This document shows, piece after piece, positions 25,234 through 37,590 of a DNA stretch of 64,000 nucleotides (the first letter of the stretch is position 1; every line of letters starts with the position of its first letter). The DNA is from Phylloscopus collybita (lineage: Eukaryota; Chordata; Aves; Passeriformes; Phylloscopidae): the NCBI GenBank assembly GCA_027886175.1, contig JAJNNQ010000013.1, positions 1 through 64,000 of the forward strand, given 5' to 3'. A model generated the notes under the pieces. The model was not told the DNA's origin. It did not search any database and was given only the letters and a program-made list of their open reading frames with translations. The position numbers and the translations under genes were made by a program.

Positions 25234-27705
25234 TTGTTTTGCATGGCTTCCCTCATTCCAGGATTTAAATTGGAGTCATTTTTGGTAAGTCTTGGCCTTT
25301 TTCAGTGGCCCTCATTTCATCTCAGTCTCTTTGGTGGCAATCACTCCATTTGCAAATTTTCTCGGTTTTTTTCGCTTGCGCTGTTTTGGGTCATATCTCC
25401 TTTCCAGAGGGGTTGTTAGACTTTGTTCTCTGATTTCAAGATTTCGTTCCCTTTCCTGAAAGGAAGACTTTCCTTTCAGGAAAGGGAACGAAATCTTGCG
25501 ATTTTAATGAGCATTAATTGGGCAAGCTTCCGTCCATTTCCCTGCACTTCTGGCCACCCCATTCACTTTTATGGTTTTCGCTTGCTTTTGTCATTTTTTA
25601 TTTTTTTTTTTTCCATTTCACTTCTGAGATATCTTCTCCTATCTCTTGTTTTGCATGGCTTCCCTCATTCCAGGATTTAAATTGGAGTCATTTTTGGTAA
25701 GTCTTGGCCTTTTTCAGTGGCCCTCATTTCATCTCAGTCTCTTTGGTGGCAATCACTCCATTTCCAAATTTTCTCGGTTTTTTTCGCTTGCGCTGTTTTG
25801 GGTCATATCTCCTTTCCAGAGGGGTTGTTAGACTTTGTTCTCTGATTTCAAGATTTCGTTCCCTTTCCTGAAAGGAAGACTTTCCTTTCAGGAAAGGGAA
25901 CGAAATCTTGCGATTTTAATGAGCATTAATTGGGCAAGCTTCCGTCCATTTCCCTGCACTTCTGGCCACCCCATTCACTTTTATGGTTTTCGCCTGCTTC
26001 TGTCATTTTTTATTTTTTTTTTTTTCCATTTCACTTCTGAGACATCTTCTCCTATCTCTTGTTTTGCATGGCTTCCCTGATTCCAGGATTTAAATTGGAG
26101 TCATTTTTGGTAAGTCTTGGCCTTTTTCAGTGGCCCTCATTTCATCTCAGTCTCTTTGGTGGCAATCACTCCATTTCCAAATTTTCTCGGTTTTTTTTCG
26201 CTTGCGCTGTTTTGGGTCATATCTCCTTTCCAGAGGGGTTGTTAGACTTTGTTCTCTGATTTCAAGATTTCGTTCCCTTTCCGGAAAGGAAGACTTTCCT
26301 TTCCGGAAAGGGAACGAAATCTTGCGATTTTAATGAGCATTAATTGGGCAAGCTTCCGTCCATTTCCCTGCACTTCTGGCCACCCCATTCACTTTTATGG
26401 TTTTCGCTTGCTTCTGTCATTTTTCCATGGTTTTTTTTTCCATTACAGTTCTGAGACATCTTCTCCTATCTCTTGTTTTGCATGGCTTCCCTGATTCCAG
26501 GGTTTAAATTGGAGTCATTTTTGGTAAGTCTTGGCCTTTTTCAGTGGCCCTCATTTCATCTCAGTCTCTTTGGTGGCAATCACTCCATTTCCAAATTTTC
26601 TCGGTTTTTTTCGCTTGCGCTGTTTTGGGTCATATCTCCTTTCCAGAGGGGTTGTTAGACTTTGTTCTCTGATTTCAAGATTTCGTTCCCTTTCCTGAAA
26701 GGAAGACTTTCCTTTCAGGAAAGGGAACGAAATCTTGCGATTTTAATGAGCATTAATTGGGCAAGCTTCCGTCCATTTCCCTGCACTTCTGGCCACCCCA
26801 TTCACTTTTATGGTTTTCGCTTGCTTTTGTCATTTTTGATTTTTTTTTTTTTCCATTTCACTTCTGAGACATCTTCTCCTATCTCTTGTTTTGCATGGCT
26901 TCCCTGATTCCAGGATTTAAATTGGAGTCATTTTTGGTAAGTCTTGGCCTTTTTCAGTGGCCCTCATTTCATCTCAGTCTCTTTGGTGGCAATCACTCCA
27001 TTTGCAAATTTTCTCGGTTTTTTTCGCTTGCGCTGTTTTGGGTCATATCTCCTTTCCAGAGGGGTTGTTAGACTTTGTTCTCTGATTTCAAGATTTCGTT
27101 CCCTTTCCTGAAAGGAAGACTTTCCTGAAAGGGAACGAAATCTTGCGATTTTAATGAGCATTAATTGGGCAAGCTTCCGTCCATTTCCCTGCACTTCTGG
27201 CCACCCCATTCACTTTTATGGTTTTCGCTTGCTTTTGTCATTTTTCCATGTTTTTTTTTTCCATTTCACTTCTGAGACATCTTCTCCTATCTCTTGTTTT
27301 GCATGGCTTCCCTGATTCCAGGATTTAAATTGGAGTCATTTTTGGTAAGTCTTGGCCTTTTTCAGTGGCCCTCATTTCATCTCAGTCTCTTTGGTGGCAA
27401 TCACTCCATTTCCAAATTTTCTCGGTTTTTTTCGCTTGCGCTGTTTTGGGTCATATCTCCTTTCCAGAGGGGTTGTTAGACTTTGTTCTCTGATTTCAAG
27501 ATTTCGTTCCCTTTCCTGAAAGGAAGACTTTCCTTTCAGGAAAGGGAACGAAATCTTGCGATTTTAATGAGCATTAATTGGGCAAGCTTCCGTCCATTTC
27601 CCTGCACTTCTGGCCACCCCATTCACTTTTATGGTTTTCGCTTGCTTTTGTCATTTTTGATTTTTTTTTTTTCCATTTCACTTCTGAGACATCTTCTCCT
27701 ATCTC

Positions 27706-28943
27706 TTGTTTTGCATGGCTTCCCTCATTCCAGGATTTAAATTGGAGTCATTTTTGGTAAGTCTTGGCCTTTTTCAGTGGCCCTCATTTCATCTCAGTCT
27801 CTTTGGTGGCAATCACTCCATTTCCAAATTTTCTCGGTTTTTTCTCGCTTGCGCTGTTTTGGGTCATATCTCCTTTCCAGAGGGGTTGTTAGACTTTGTT
27901 CTCTGATTTCAAGATTTCGTTCCCTTTCCGGAAAGGAAGACTTTCCTTTCCGGAAAGGGAAAGAAATCTTGCGATTTTAATGAGCATTAATTGGGCAAGC
28001 TTCCGTCCATTTCCCTGCACTTCTGGCCACCCCATTCACTTTTATGGTTTTCGCCTGCTTCTGTCATTTTTTATTTTTTTTTTTTCCATTTCACTTCTGA
28101 GACATCTTCTCCTATCTCTTGTTTTGCATGGCTTCCCTGATTCCAGGGTTTAAATTGGAGTCATTTTTGGTAAGTCTTGGCCTTTTTCAGTGGCCCTCAT
28201 TTCATCTCAGTCTCTTTGGTGGTAATCACTCCATTTCCAAATTTTCTCGGTTTTTTTCGCTTGCGCTGTTTTGGGTCATATCTCCTTTCCAGAGGGGTTG
28301 TTAGACTTTGTTCTCTGATTTCAAGATTTCGTTCCCTTTCCTGAAAGGAAGACTTTCCTTTCAGGAAAGGGAACGAAATCTTGCGATTTTAATGAGCATT
28401 AATTGGGCAAGCTTCCGTCCATTTCCCTGCACTTCTGGCCACCCCATTCACTTTTATGGTTTTTGCTTGCTTCTGTCATTTTTCCATGGGTTTTTTTTCC
28501 ATTTCAGTTCTGAGACATCTTCTCCTATCTCTTGTTTTGCATGGCTTCCCTGATTCCAGGATTTAAATTGGAGTCATTTTTGGTAAGTCTTGGCCTTTTT
28601 CAGTGGCCCTCATTTCATCTCAGTCTCTTTGGTGGCAATCACTCCATTTCCAAATTTTCTCGGTTTTTTTCGCTTGCGCTGTTTTGGGTCATATCTCCTT
28701 TCCAGAGGGGTTGTTAGACTTTGTTCTCTGATTTCAAGATTTCGTTCCCTTTCCTGAAAGGAAGACTTTCCTTTCAGGAAAGGGAACGAAATCTTGCGAT
28801 TTTAATGAGCATTAATTGGGCAAGCTTCCGTCCATTTCCCTGCACTTCTGGCCACCCCATTCACTTTTATGGTTTTCGCTTGCTTTTGTCATTTTTTATT
28901 TTTTTTTTTTCCATTTCACTTCTGAGATATCTTCTCCTATCTC
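27706..28943 (+). repeat. 3-unit module, copy 7
   Basis: This is the block A duplicate of the copy at 6682, with a G/G hairpin and the full marker order. Confidence 0.85.
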
Positions 28944-29764
28944 TTGTTTTGCATGGCTTCCCTCATTCCAGGATTTAAATTGGAGTCATTTTTGGTAAGT
29001 CTTGGCCTTTTTCAGTGGCCCTCATTTCATCTCAGTCTCTTTGGTGGCAATCACTCCATTTGCAAATTTTCTCGGTTTTTTTCGCTTGCGCTGTTTTGGG
29101 TCATATCTCCTTTCCAGTGGGGTTGTTAGACTTTGTTCTCTGATTTCAAGATTTCGTTCCCTTTCCTGAAAGGAAGACTTTCCTTTCAGGAAAGGGAACG
29201 AAATCTTGCGATTTTAATGAGCATTAATTGGGCAAGCTTCCGTCCATTTCCCTGCACTTCTGGCCACCCCATTCACTTTTATGGTTTTCGCTTGCTTTTG
29301 TCATTTTTGATTTTTTTTTTTTTCCATTTCACTTCTGAGACATCTTCTCCTATCTCTTGTTTTGCATGGCTTCCCTGATTCCAGGATTTAAATTGGAGTC
29401 ATTTTTGGTAAGTCTTGGCCTTTTTCAGTGGCCCTCATTTCATCTCAGTCTCTTTGGTGGCAATCACTCCATTTCCAAATTTTCTCGGTTTTTTTCGCTT
29501 GCGCTGTTTTGGGTCATATCTCCTTTCCAGAGGGGTTGTTAGACTTTGTTCTCTGATTTCAAGATTTCGTTCCCTTTCCTGAAAGGAAGACTTTCCTGAA
29601 AGGGAACGAAATCTTGCGATTTTAATGAGCATTAATTGGGCAAGCTTCCGTCCATTTCCCTGCACTTCTGGCCACCCCATTCACTTTTATGGTTTTCGCT
29701 TGCTTTTGTCATTTTTCCATGTTTTTTTTTTCCATTTCACTTCTGAGACATCTTCTCCTATCTC

Positions 29765-31410
29765 TTGTTTTGCATGGCTTCCCTGATTCCAGGATTTAAA
29801 TTGGAGTCATTTTTGGTAAGTCTTGGCCTTTTTCAGTGGCCCTCATTTCATCTCAGTCTCTTTGGTGGCAATCACTCCATTTCCAAATTTTCTCGGTTTT
29901 TTTCGCTTGCGCTGTTTTGGGTCATATCTCCTTTCCAGAGGGGTTGTTAGACTTTGTTCTCTGATTTCAAGATTTCGTTCCCTTTCCTGAAAGGAAGACT
30001 TTCCTTTCAGGAAAGGGAACGAAATCTTGCGATTTTAATGAGCATTAATTGGGCAAGCTTCCGTCCATTTCCCTGCACTTCTGGCCACCCCATTCACTTT
30101 CATGGTTTTCGCTTGCTTCTGTCATTTTTCCATGGTTTTTTTTTCCATTTCACTTCTGAGACATCTTCTCCTATCTCTTGTTTTGCATGGCTTCCCTGAT
30201 TCCAGGATTTAAATTGGAGTCATTTTTTGTAAGTCTTGGCCTTTTTCAGTGGCCCTCATTTCATTTCAGTCTCTTTGGTGGCAATCACTCCATTTCCAAA
30301 TTTTCTCGGTTTTTTTCGCTTGCGCTGTTTTGGGTCACATCTCCTTTCCAGAGGGGTTGTTAGACTTTGTTCTCTGATTTCAAGATTTCGTTCCCTTTCC
30401 TGAAAGGAAGACTTTCCTTTCAGGAAAGGGAACGAAATCTTGCGATTTTAATGAGCATTAATTGGGCAAGCTTCCGTCCATTTCCCTGCACTTCTGGCCA
30501 CCCCATTCACTTTTATGGTTTTCGCTTGCTTTTTTCATTTTTTATTTTTTTTTTTTTCCATTTCACTTCTGAGATATCTTCTCCTATCTCTTGTTTTGCA
30601 TGGCTTCCCTCATTCCAGGATTTAAATTGGAGTCATTTTTGGTAAGTCTTGGCCTTTTTCAGTGGCCCTCATTTCATCTCAGTCTCTTTGGTGGCAATCA
30701 CTCCATTTCCAAATTTTCTAGGTTTTTTTCGCTTGCGCTGTTTTGGGTCATATCTCCTTTCCAGAGGGGTTGTTAGACTTTGTTCTCTGATTTCAAGATT
30801 TCGTTCCCTTTCCTGAAAGGAAGACTTTCCTGAAAGGGAACGAAATCTTGCGATTTTAATGAGCATTAATTGGGCAAGCTTCCGTCCATTTCCCTGCACT
30901 TCTGGCCACCCCATTCACTTTTATGGTTTTCGCTTGCTTTTGTCATTTTTCCATGGTTTTTTTTTCCATTTCACTTCTGAGACATCTTCTCCTATCTCTT
31001 GTTTTGCATGGCTTCCCTGATTCCAGGATTTAAATTGGAGTCATTTTTGGTAAGTCTTGGCCTTTTTCAGTGGCCCTCATTTCATCTCAGTCTCTTTGGT
31101 GGCAATCACTCCATTTCCAAATTTTCTCGGTTTTTTTCGCTTGCGCTGTTTTGGGTCATATCTCCTTTCCAGAGGGGTTGTTAGACTTTGTTCTCTGATT
31201 TCAAGATTTCGTTCCCTTTCCTGAAAGGAAGACTTTCCTTTCAGGAAAGGGAACGAAATCTTGCGATTTTAATGAGCATTAATTGGGCAAGCTTCCGTCC
31301 ATTTCCCTGCACTTCTGGCCACCCCATTCACTTTTATGGTTTTCGCTTGCTTTTGTCATTTTTGATTTTTTTTTTTTCCATTTCACTTCTGAGACATCTT
31401 CTCCTATCTC
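29765..31410 (+). repeat. 4-unit block B, copy 1
   Basis: The markers are CTTTCATGG near 30100, TTTTTTGTAAG plus CATTTCATTTCAG near 30220-30270, GCTTTTTTCATT near 30530, and AATTTTCTAGG with a class S hairpin in the unit at 30591. All recur at 35945-37590, 6,180 bases (15 units) away. GGGTCACATC near 30334 is private to this copy. Confidence 0.82.
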
Positions 31411-32647
31411 TTGTTTTGCATGGCTTCCCTCATTCCAGGATTTAAATTTGAGTCATTTTTGGTAAGTCTTGGCCTTTTTCAGTGGCCCTCATTTCATCTC
31501 AGTCTCTTTGGTGGCAATCACTCCATTTCCAAATTTTCTCGGTTTTTTTTCGCTTGCGCTGTTTTGGGTCATATCTCCTTTCCAGAGGGGTTGTTAGACT
31601 TTGATCTCTGATTTCAAGATTTCGTTCCCTTTCCGGAAAGGAAGACTTTCCTTTCAGGAAAGGGAAAGAAATCTTGCGATTTTAATGAGCATTAATTGGG
31701 CAAGCTTCCGTCCATTTCCCTGCACTTCTGGCCACCCCATTCACTTTTATGGTTTTCGCCTGCTTCTGTCATTTTTTATTTTTTTTTTTCCATTTCACTT
31801 CTGAGACATCTTCTCCTATCTCTTGTTTTGCATGGCTTCCCTGATTCCAGGGTTTAAATTGGAGTCATTTTTGGTAAGTCTTGGCCTTTTTCAGTGGCCC
31901 TCATTTCATCTCAGTCTCTTTGGTGGTAATCACTCCATTTCCAAATTTTCTCGGTTTTTTTCGCTTGCGCTGTTTTGGGTCATATCTCCTTTCCAGAGGG
32001 GTTGTTAGACTTTGTTCTCTGATTTCAAGATTTCGTTCCCTTTCCTGAAAGGAAGACTTTCCTTTCAGGAAAGGGAACGAAATCTTGCGATTTTAATGAG
32101 CATTAATTGGGCAAGCTTCCGTCCATTTCCCTGCACTTCTGGCCACCCCATTCACTTTTATGGTTTTTGCTTGCTTCTGTCATTTTTCCATGGGTTTTTT
32201 TTCCATTTCAGTTCTGAGACATCTTCTCCTATCTCTTGTTTTGCATGGCTTCCCTGATTCCAGGATTTAAATTGGAGTCATTTTTGGTAAGTCTTGGCCT
32301 TTTTCAGTGGCCCTCATTTCATCTCAGTCTCTTTGGTGGCAATCACTCCATTTCCAAATTTTCTCGGTTTTTTTCGCTTGCGCTGTTTTGGGTCATATCT
32401 CCTTTCCAGAGGGGTTGTTAGACTTTGTTCTCTGATTTCAAGATTTCGTTCCCTTTCCTGAAAGGAAGACTTTCCTTTCAGGAAAGGGAACGAAATCTTG
32501 CGATTTTAATGAGCATTAATTGGGCAAGCTTCCGTCCATTTCCCTGCACTTCTGGCCACCCCATTCACTTTTATGGTTTTCGCTTGCTTTTGTCATTTTT
32601 TATTTTTTTTATTTCCATTTCACTTCTGAGATATCTTCTCCTATCTC
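31411..32647 (+). repeat. 3-unit module, copy 8 (mixed hairpin)
   Basis: It has the same marker order, but its first unit carries the unique G/L mixed hairpin at 31615-31676 together with GGGAAAGAAATC. Copies to the left have G/G cores and copies to the right have L/L cores, so this one is intermediate in both sequence and position. Confidence 0.85.
31615..31676. repeat. Mixed hairpin: G-type left arm, L-type right arm
   Basis: The left arm has CCGGAAAGG but the right arm has CCTTTCAGG. G31635 therefore faces A31656, and the GGGAAAGAAATC variant puts a second G-A mismatch between 31624 and 31667. This is the only copy in which the two arms belong to different classes. The unit (31411-31822) has further private changes, AAATTTGAGTC near 31445 and TTGATCTCTG near 31605. 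It sits at the start of a 3-unit module whose other copies have either G/G or L/L arms. Confidence 0.92.
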
Positions 32648-35600
32648 TTGTTTTGCATGGCTTCCCTCATTCCAGGATTTAAATTGGAGTCATTTTTGGT
32701 AAGTCTTGGCCTTTTTCAGTGGCCCTCATTTCATCTCAGTCTCTTTGGTGGCAATCACTCCATTTGCAAATTTTCTCGGTTTTTTTCGCTTGCGCTGTTT
32801 TGGGTCATATCTCCTTTCCAGAGGGGTTGTTAGACTTTGTTCTCTGATTTCAAGATTTCGTTCCCTTTCCTGAAAGGAAGACTTTCCTTTCAGGAAAGGG
32901 AACGAAATCTTGCGATTTTAATGAGCATTAATTGGGCAAGCTTCCGTCCATTTCCCTGCACTTCTGGCCACCCCATTCACTTTTATGGTTTTCGCTTGCT
33001 TTTGTCATTTTTGATTTTTTTTTTTTCCATTTCACTTCTGAGATATCTTCTCCTATCTCTTGTTTTGCATGGCTTCCCTCATTCCAGGATTTAAATTGGA
33101 GTCATTTTTGGTAAGTCTTGGCCTTTTTCAGTGGCCCTCATTTCATCTCAGTCTCTTTGGTGGCAATCACTCCATTTGCAAATTTTCTCGGTTTTTTTCG
33201 CTTGCGCTGTTTTGGGTCATATCTCCTTTCCAGAGGGGTTGTTAGACTTTGTTCTCTGATTTCAAGATTTCGTTCCCTTTCCTGAAAGGAAGACTTTCCT
33301 TTCAGGAAAGGGAACGAAATCTTGCGATTTTAATGAGCATTAATTGGGCAAGCTTCCGTCCATTTCCCTGCACTTCTGGCCACCCCATTCACTTTTATGG
33401 TTTTCGCCTGCTTCTGTCATTTTTTATTTTTTTTTTTTCCATTTCACTTCTGAGACATCTTCTCCTATCTCTTGTTTTGCATGGCTTCCCTGATTCCAGG
33501 ATTTAAATTGGAGTCATTTTTGGTAAGTCTTGGCCTTTTTCAGTGGCCCTCATTTCATCTCAGTCTCTTTGGTGGCAATCACTCCATTTCCAAATTTTCT
33601 CGGTTTTTTTTCGCTTGCGCTGTTTTGGGTCATATCTCCTTTCCAGAGGGGTTGTTAGACTTTGTTCTCTGATTTCAAGATTTCGTTCCCTTTCCGGAAA
33701 GGAAGACTTTCCTTTCCGGAAAGGGAACGAAATCTTGCGATTTTAATGAGCATTAATTGGGCAAGCTTCCGTCCATTTCCCTGCACTTCTGGCCACCCCA
33801 TTCACTTTTATGGTTTTCGCTTGCTTCTGTCATTTTTCCATGGTTTTTTTTTCCATTTCAGTTCTGAGACATCTTCTCCTATCTCTTGTTTTGCATGGCT
33901 TCCCTGATTCCAGGGTTTAAATTGGAGTCATTTTTGGTAAGTCTTGGCCTTTTTCAGTGGCCCTCATTTCATCTCAGTCTCTTTGGTGGCAATCACTCCA
34001 TTTCCAAATTTTCTCGGTTTTTTTCGCTTGCGCTGTTTTGGGTCATATCTCCTTTCCAGAGGGGTTGTTAGACTTTGTTCTCTGATTTCAAGATTTCGTT
34101 CCCTTTCCTGAAAGGAAGACTTTCCTTTCAGGAAAGGGAACGAAATCTTGCGATTTTAATGAGCATTAATTGGGCAAGCTTCCGTCCATTTCCCTGCACT
34201 TCTGGCCACCCCATTCACTTTTATGGTTTTCGCTTGCTTCTGTCATTTTTCCATGGTTTTTTTTTCCATTTCAGTTCTGAGACATCTTCTCCTATCTCTT
34301 GTTTTGCATGGCTTCCCTGATTCCAGGATTTAAATTGGAGTCATTTTTGGTAAGTCTTGGCCTTTTTCAGTGGCCCTCATTTCATCTCAGTCTCTTTGGT
34401 GGCAATCACTCCATTTGCAAATTTTCTCGGTTTTTTTCGCTTGCGCTGTTTTGGGTCATATCTCCTTTCCAGAGGGGTTGTTAGACTTTGTTCTCTGATT
34501 TCAAGATTTCGTTCCCTTTCCTGAAAGGAAGACTTTCCTGAAAGGGAACGAAATCTTGCGATTTTAATGAGCATTAATTGGGCAAGCTTCCGTCCATTTC
34601 CCTGCACTTCTGGCCACCCCATTCACTTTTATGGTTTTCGCTTGCTTTTGTCATTTTTCCATGGTTTTTTTTTCCATTTCACTTCTGAGACATCTTCTCC
34701 TATCTCTTGTTTTGCATGGCTTCCCTGATTCCAGGATTTAAATTGGAGTCATTTTTGGTAAGTCTTGGCCTTTTTCAGTGGCCCTCATTTCATCTCAGTC
34801 TCTTTGGTGGCAATCACTCCATTTCCAAATTTTCTCGGTTTTTTTCGCTTGCGCTGTTTTGGGTCATATCTCCTTTCCAGAGGGGTTGTTAGACTTTGTT
34901 CTCTGATTTCAAGATTTCGTTCCCTTTCCTGAAAGGAAGACTTTCCTTTCAGGAAAGGGAACGAAATCTTGCGATTTTAATGAGCATTAATTGGGCAAGC
35001 TTCCGTCCATTTCCCTGCACTTCTGGCCACCCCATTCACTTTTATGGTTTTCGCTTGCTTCTCTCATTTTTCCATGGGTTTTTTTCCATTTCACTTCTGA
35101 GACATCTTCTCCTATCTCTTGTTTTGCATGGCTTCCCTGATTCCAGGATTTAAATTGGAGTCATTTTTGGTAAGTCTTGGCCTTTTTCAGTGGCCCTCAT
35201 TTCATCTCAGTCTCTTTGGTGGCAATCACTCCATTTCCAAATTTTCTCGGTTTTTTTCGCTTGCGCTGTTTTGGGTCATATCTCCTTTCCAGAGGGGTTG
35301 TTAGACTTTGTTCTCTGATTTCAAGATTTCGTTCCCTTTCCTGAAAGGAAGACTTTCCTTTCAGGAAAGGGAACGAAATCTTGCGATTTTATTGAGCATT
35401 AATTGGGCAAGCTTCCGTCCATTTCCCTGCACTTCTGGCCACCCCATTCACTTTTATGGTTTTCACTTGCTTTCCTCATTTTTTATTTTTTTTTTTTTCC
35501 ATTTCACTTCTGAGATATCTTCTCCTATCTCTTGTTTTGCATGGCTTCCCTGATTCCAGGATTTAAATTGGAGTCATTTTTGGTAAGTCTTGGCCTTTTT

Positions 35601-35944
35601 CAGTGGCCCTCATTTCATCTCAGTCTCTTTGGTGGCAATCACTCCATTTCCAAATTTTCTCGGTTTTTTTCGCTTGCGCTGTTTTGGGTCATATCTCCTT
35701 TCCAGAGGGGTTGTTAGACTTTGTTCTCTGATTTCAAGATTTCGTTCCCTTTCCTGAAAGGAAGACTTTCCTTTCAGGAAAGGGAACGAAATCTTGCGAT
35801 TTTAATGAGCATTAATTGGGCAAGCTTCCGTCCATTTCCCTGCACTTCTGGCCACCCCATTCACTTTTATGGTTTTCGCTTGCTTCTCTCATTTTTCCAT
35901 GGTTTTTTTTTCCATTTCACTTCTGAGACATCTTCTCCTATCTC

Positions 35945-37590
35945 TTGTTTTGCATGGCTTCCCTGATTCCAGGATTTAAATTGGAGTCATTTTTGGTAAG
36001 TCTTGGCCTTTTTCAGTGGCCCTCATTTCATCTCAGTCTCTTTGGTGGCAATCACTCCATTTCCAAATTTTCTCGGTTTTTTTCGCTTGCGCTGTTTTGG
36101 GTCATATCTCCTTTCCAGAGGGGTTGTTAGACTTTGTTCTCTGATTTCAAGATTTCGTTCCCTTTCCTGAAAGGAAGACTTTCCTTTCAGGAAAGGGAAC
36201 GAAATCTTGCGATTTTAATGAGCATTAATTGGGCAAGCTTCCGTCCATTTCCCTGCACTTCTGGCCACCCCATTCACTTTCATGGTTTTCGCTTGCTTCT
36301 GTCATTTTTCCATGGTTTTTTTTTCCATTTCACTTCTGAGACATCTTCTCCTATCTCTTGTTTTGCATGGCTTCCCTGATTCCAGGATTTAAATTGGAGT
36401 CATTTTTTGTAAGTCTTGGCCTTTTTCAGTGGCCCTCATTTCATTTCAGTCTCTTTGGTGGCAATCACTCCATTTCCAAATTTTCTCGGTTTTTTTCGCT
36501 TGCGCTGTTTTGGGTCATATCTCCTTTCCAGAGGGGTTGTTAGACTTTGTTCTCTGATTTCAAGATTTCGTTCCCTTTCCTGAAAGGAAGACTTTCCTTT
36601 CAGGAAAGGGAACGAAATCTTGCGATTTTAATGAGCATTAATTGGGCAAGCTTCCGTCCATTTCCCTGCACTTCTGGCCACCCCATTCACTTTTATGGTT
36701 TTCGCTTGCTTTTTTCATTTTTTTTTTTTTTTTTTTTCCATTTCACTTCTGAGATATCTTCTCCCATCTCTTGTTTTGCATGGCTTCCCTCATTCCAGGA
36801 TTTAAATTGGAGTCATTTTTGGTAAGTCTTGGCCTTTTTCAGTGGCCCTCATTTCATCTCAGTCTCTTTGGTGGCAATCACTCCATTTCCAAATTTTCTA
36901 GGTTTTTTTCGCTTGCGCTGTTTTGGGTCATATCTCCTTTCCAGAGGGGTTGTTAGACTTTGTTCTCTGATTTCAAGATTTCGTTCCCTTTCCTGAAAGG
37001 AAGACTTTCCTGAAAGGGAACGAAATCTTGCGATTTTAATGAGCATTAATTGGGCAAGCTTCCGTCCATTTCCCTGCACTTCTGGCCACCCCATTCACTT
37101 TTATGGTTTTCGCTTGCTTTTGTCATTTTTCCATGGTTTTTTTTTCCATTTCACTTCTGAGACATCTTCTCCTATCTCTTGTTTTGCATGGCTTCCCTGA
37201 TTCCAGGATTTAAATTGGAGTCATTTTTGGTAAGTCTTGGCCTTTTTCAGTGGCCCTCATTTCATCTCAGTCTCTTTGGTGGCAATCACTCCATTTCCAA
37301 ATTTTCTCGGTTTTTTTCGCTTGCGCTGTTTTGGGTCATATCTCCTTTCCAGAGGGGTTGTTAGACTTTGTTCTCTGATTTCAAGATTTCGTTCCCTTTC
37401 CTGAAAGGAAGACTTTCCTTTCAGGAAAGGGAACGAAATCTTGCGATTTTAATGAGCATTAATTGGGCAAGCTTCCGTCCATTTCCCTGCACTTCTGGCC
37501 ACCCCATTCACTTTTATGGTTTTCGCTTGCTTTTGTCATTTTTGATTTTTTTTTTTTCCATTTCACTTCTGAGATATCTTCTCCTATCTC
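35945..37590 (+). repeat. 4-unit block B, copy 2
   Basis: It has the same markers as 29765-31410, but the T tract has become an uninterrupted T20 (36718-36737), a change shared with copy 3. CTCCCATCTC near 36762 is private. Confidence 0.82.
36718..36737 (+). repeat. Uninterrupted T20 tract
   Basis: At this point in the monomer other units have a T tract interrupted by A, GA or CCATG/CCATGG. Here the interruption is gone and 20 T follow in a row. The same state occurs in the 6-unit-spaced duplicate at 39184-39203. Confidence 0.85.

Larger units (their letters stand above)
21032..29764 (+). repeat. Large duplicated block A, copy 2
   Basis: This is the duplicate of 1-8740. It carries the same rare variants at the expected places: CACTTCGG near 23145, CCATTACAG near 26443 and CCAGTGGGG near 29115. 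Its unit spacings are clean, whereas copy 1 has many single-base indels between 2195 and 7006. The unit just left of the visible start (20696-21108) holds an unusual cluster of substitutions. Because copy 1 is cut by the window start, the true left boundary may lie further left in both copies. Confidence 0.9.
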
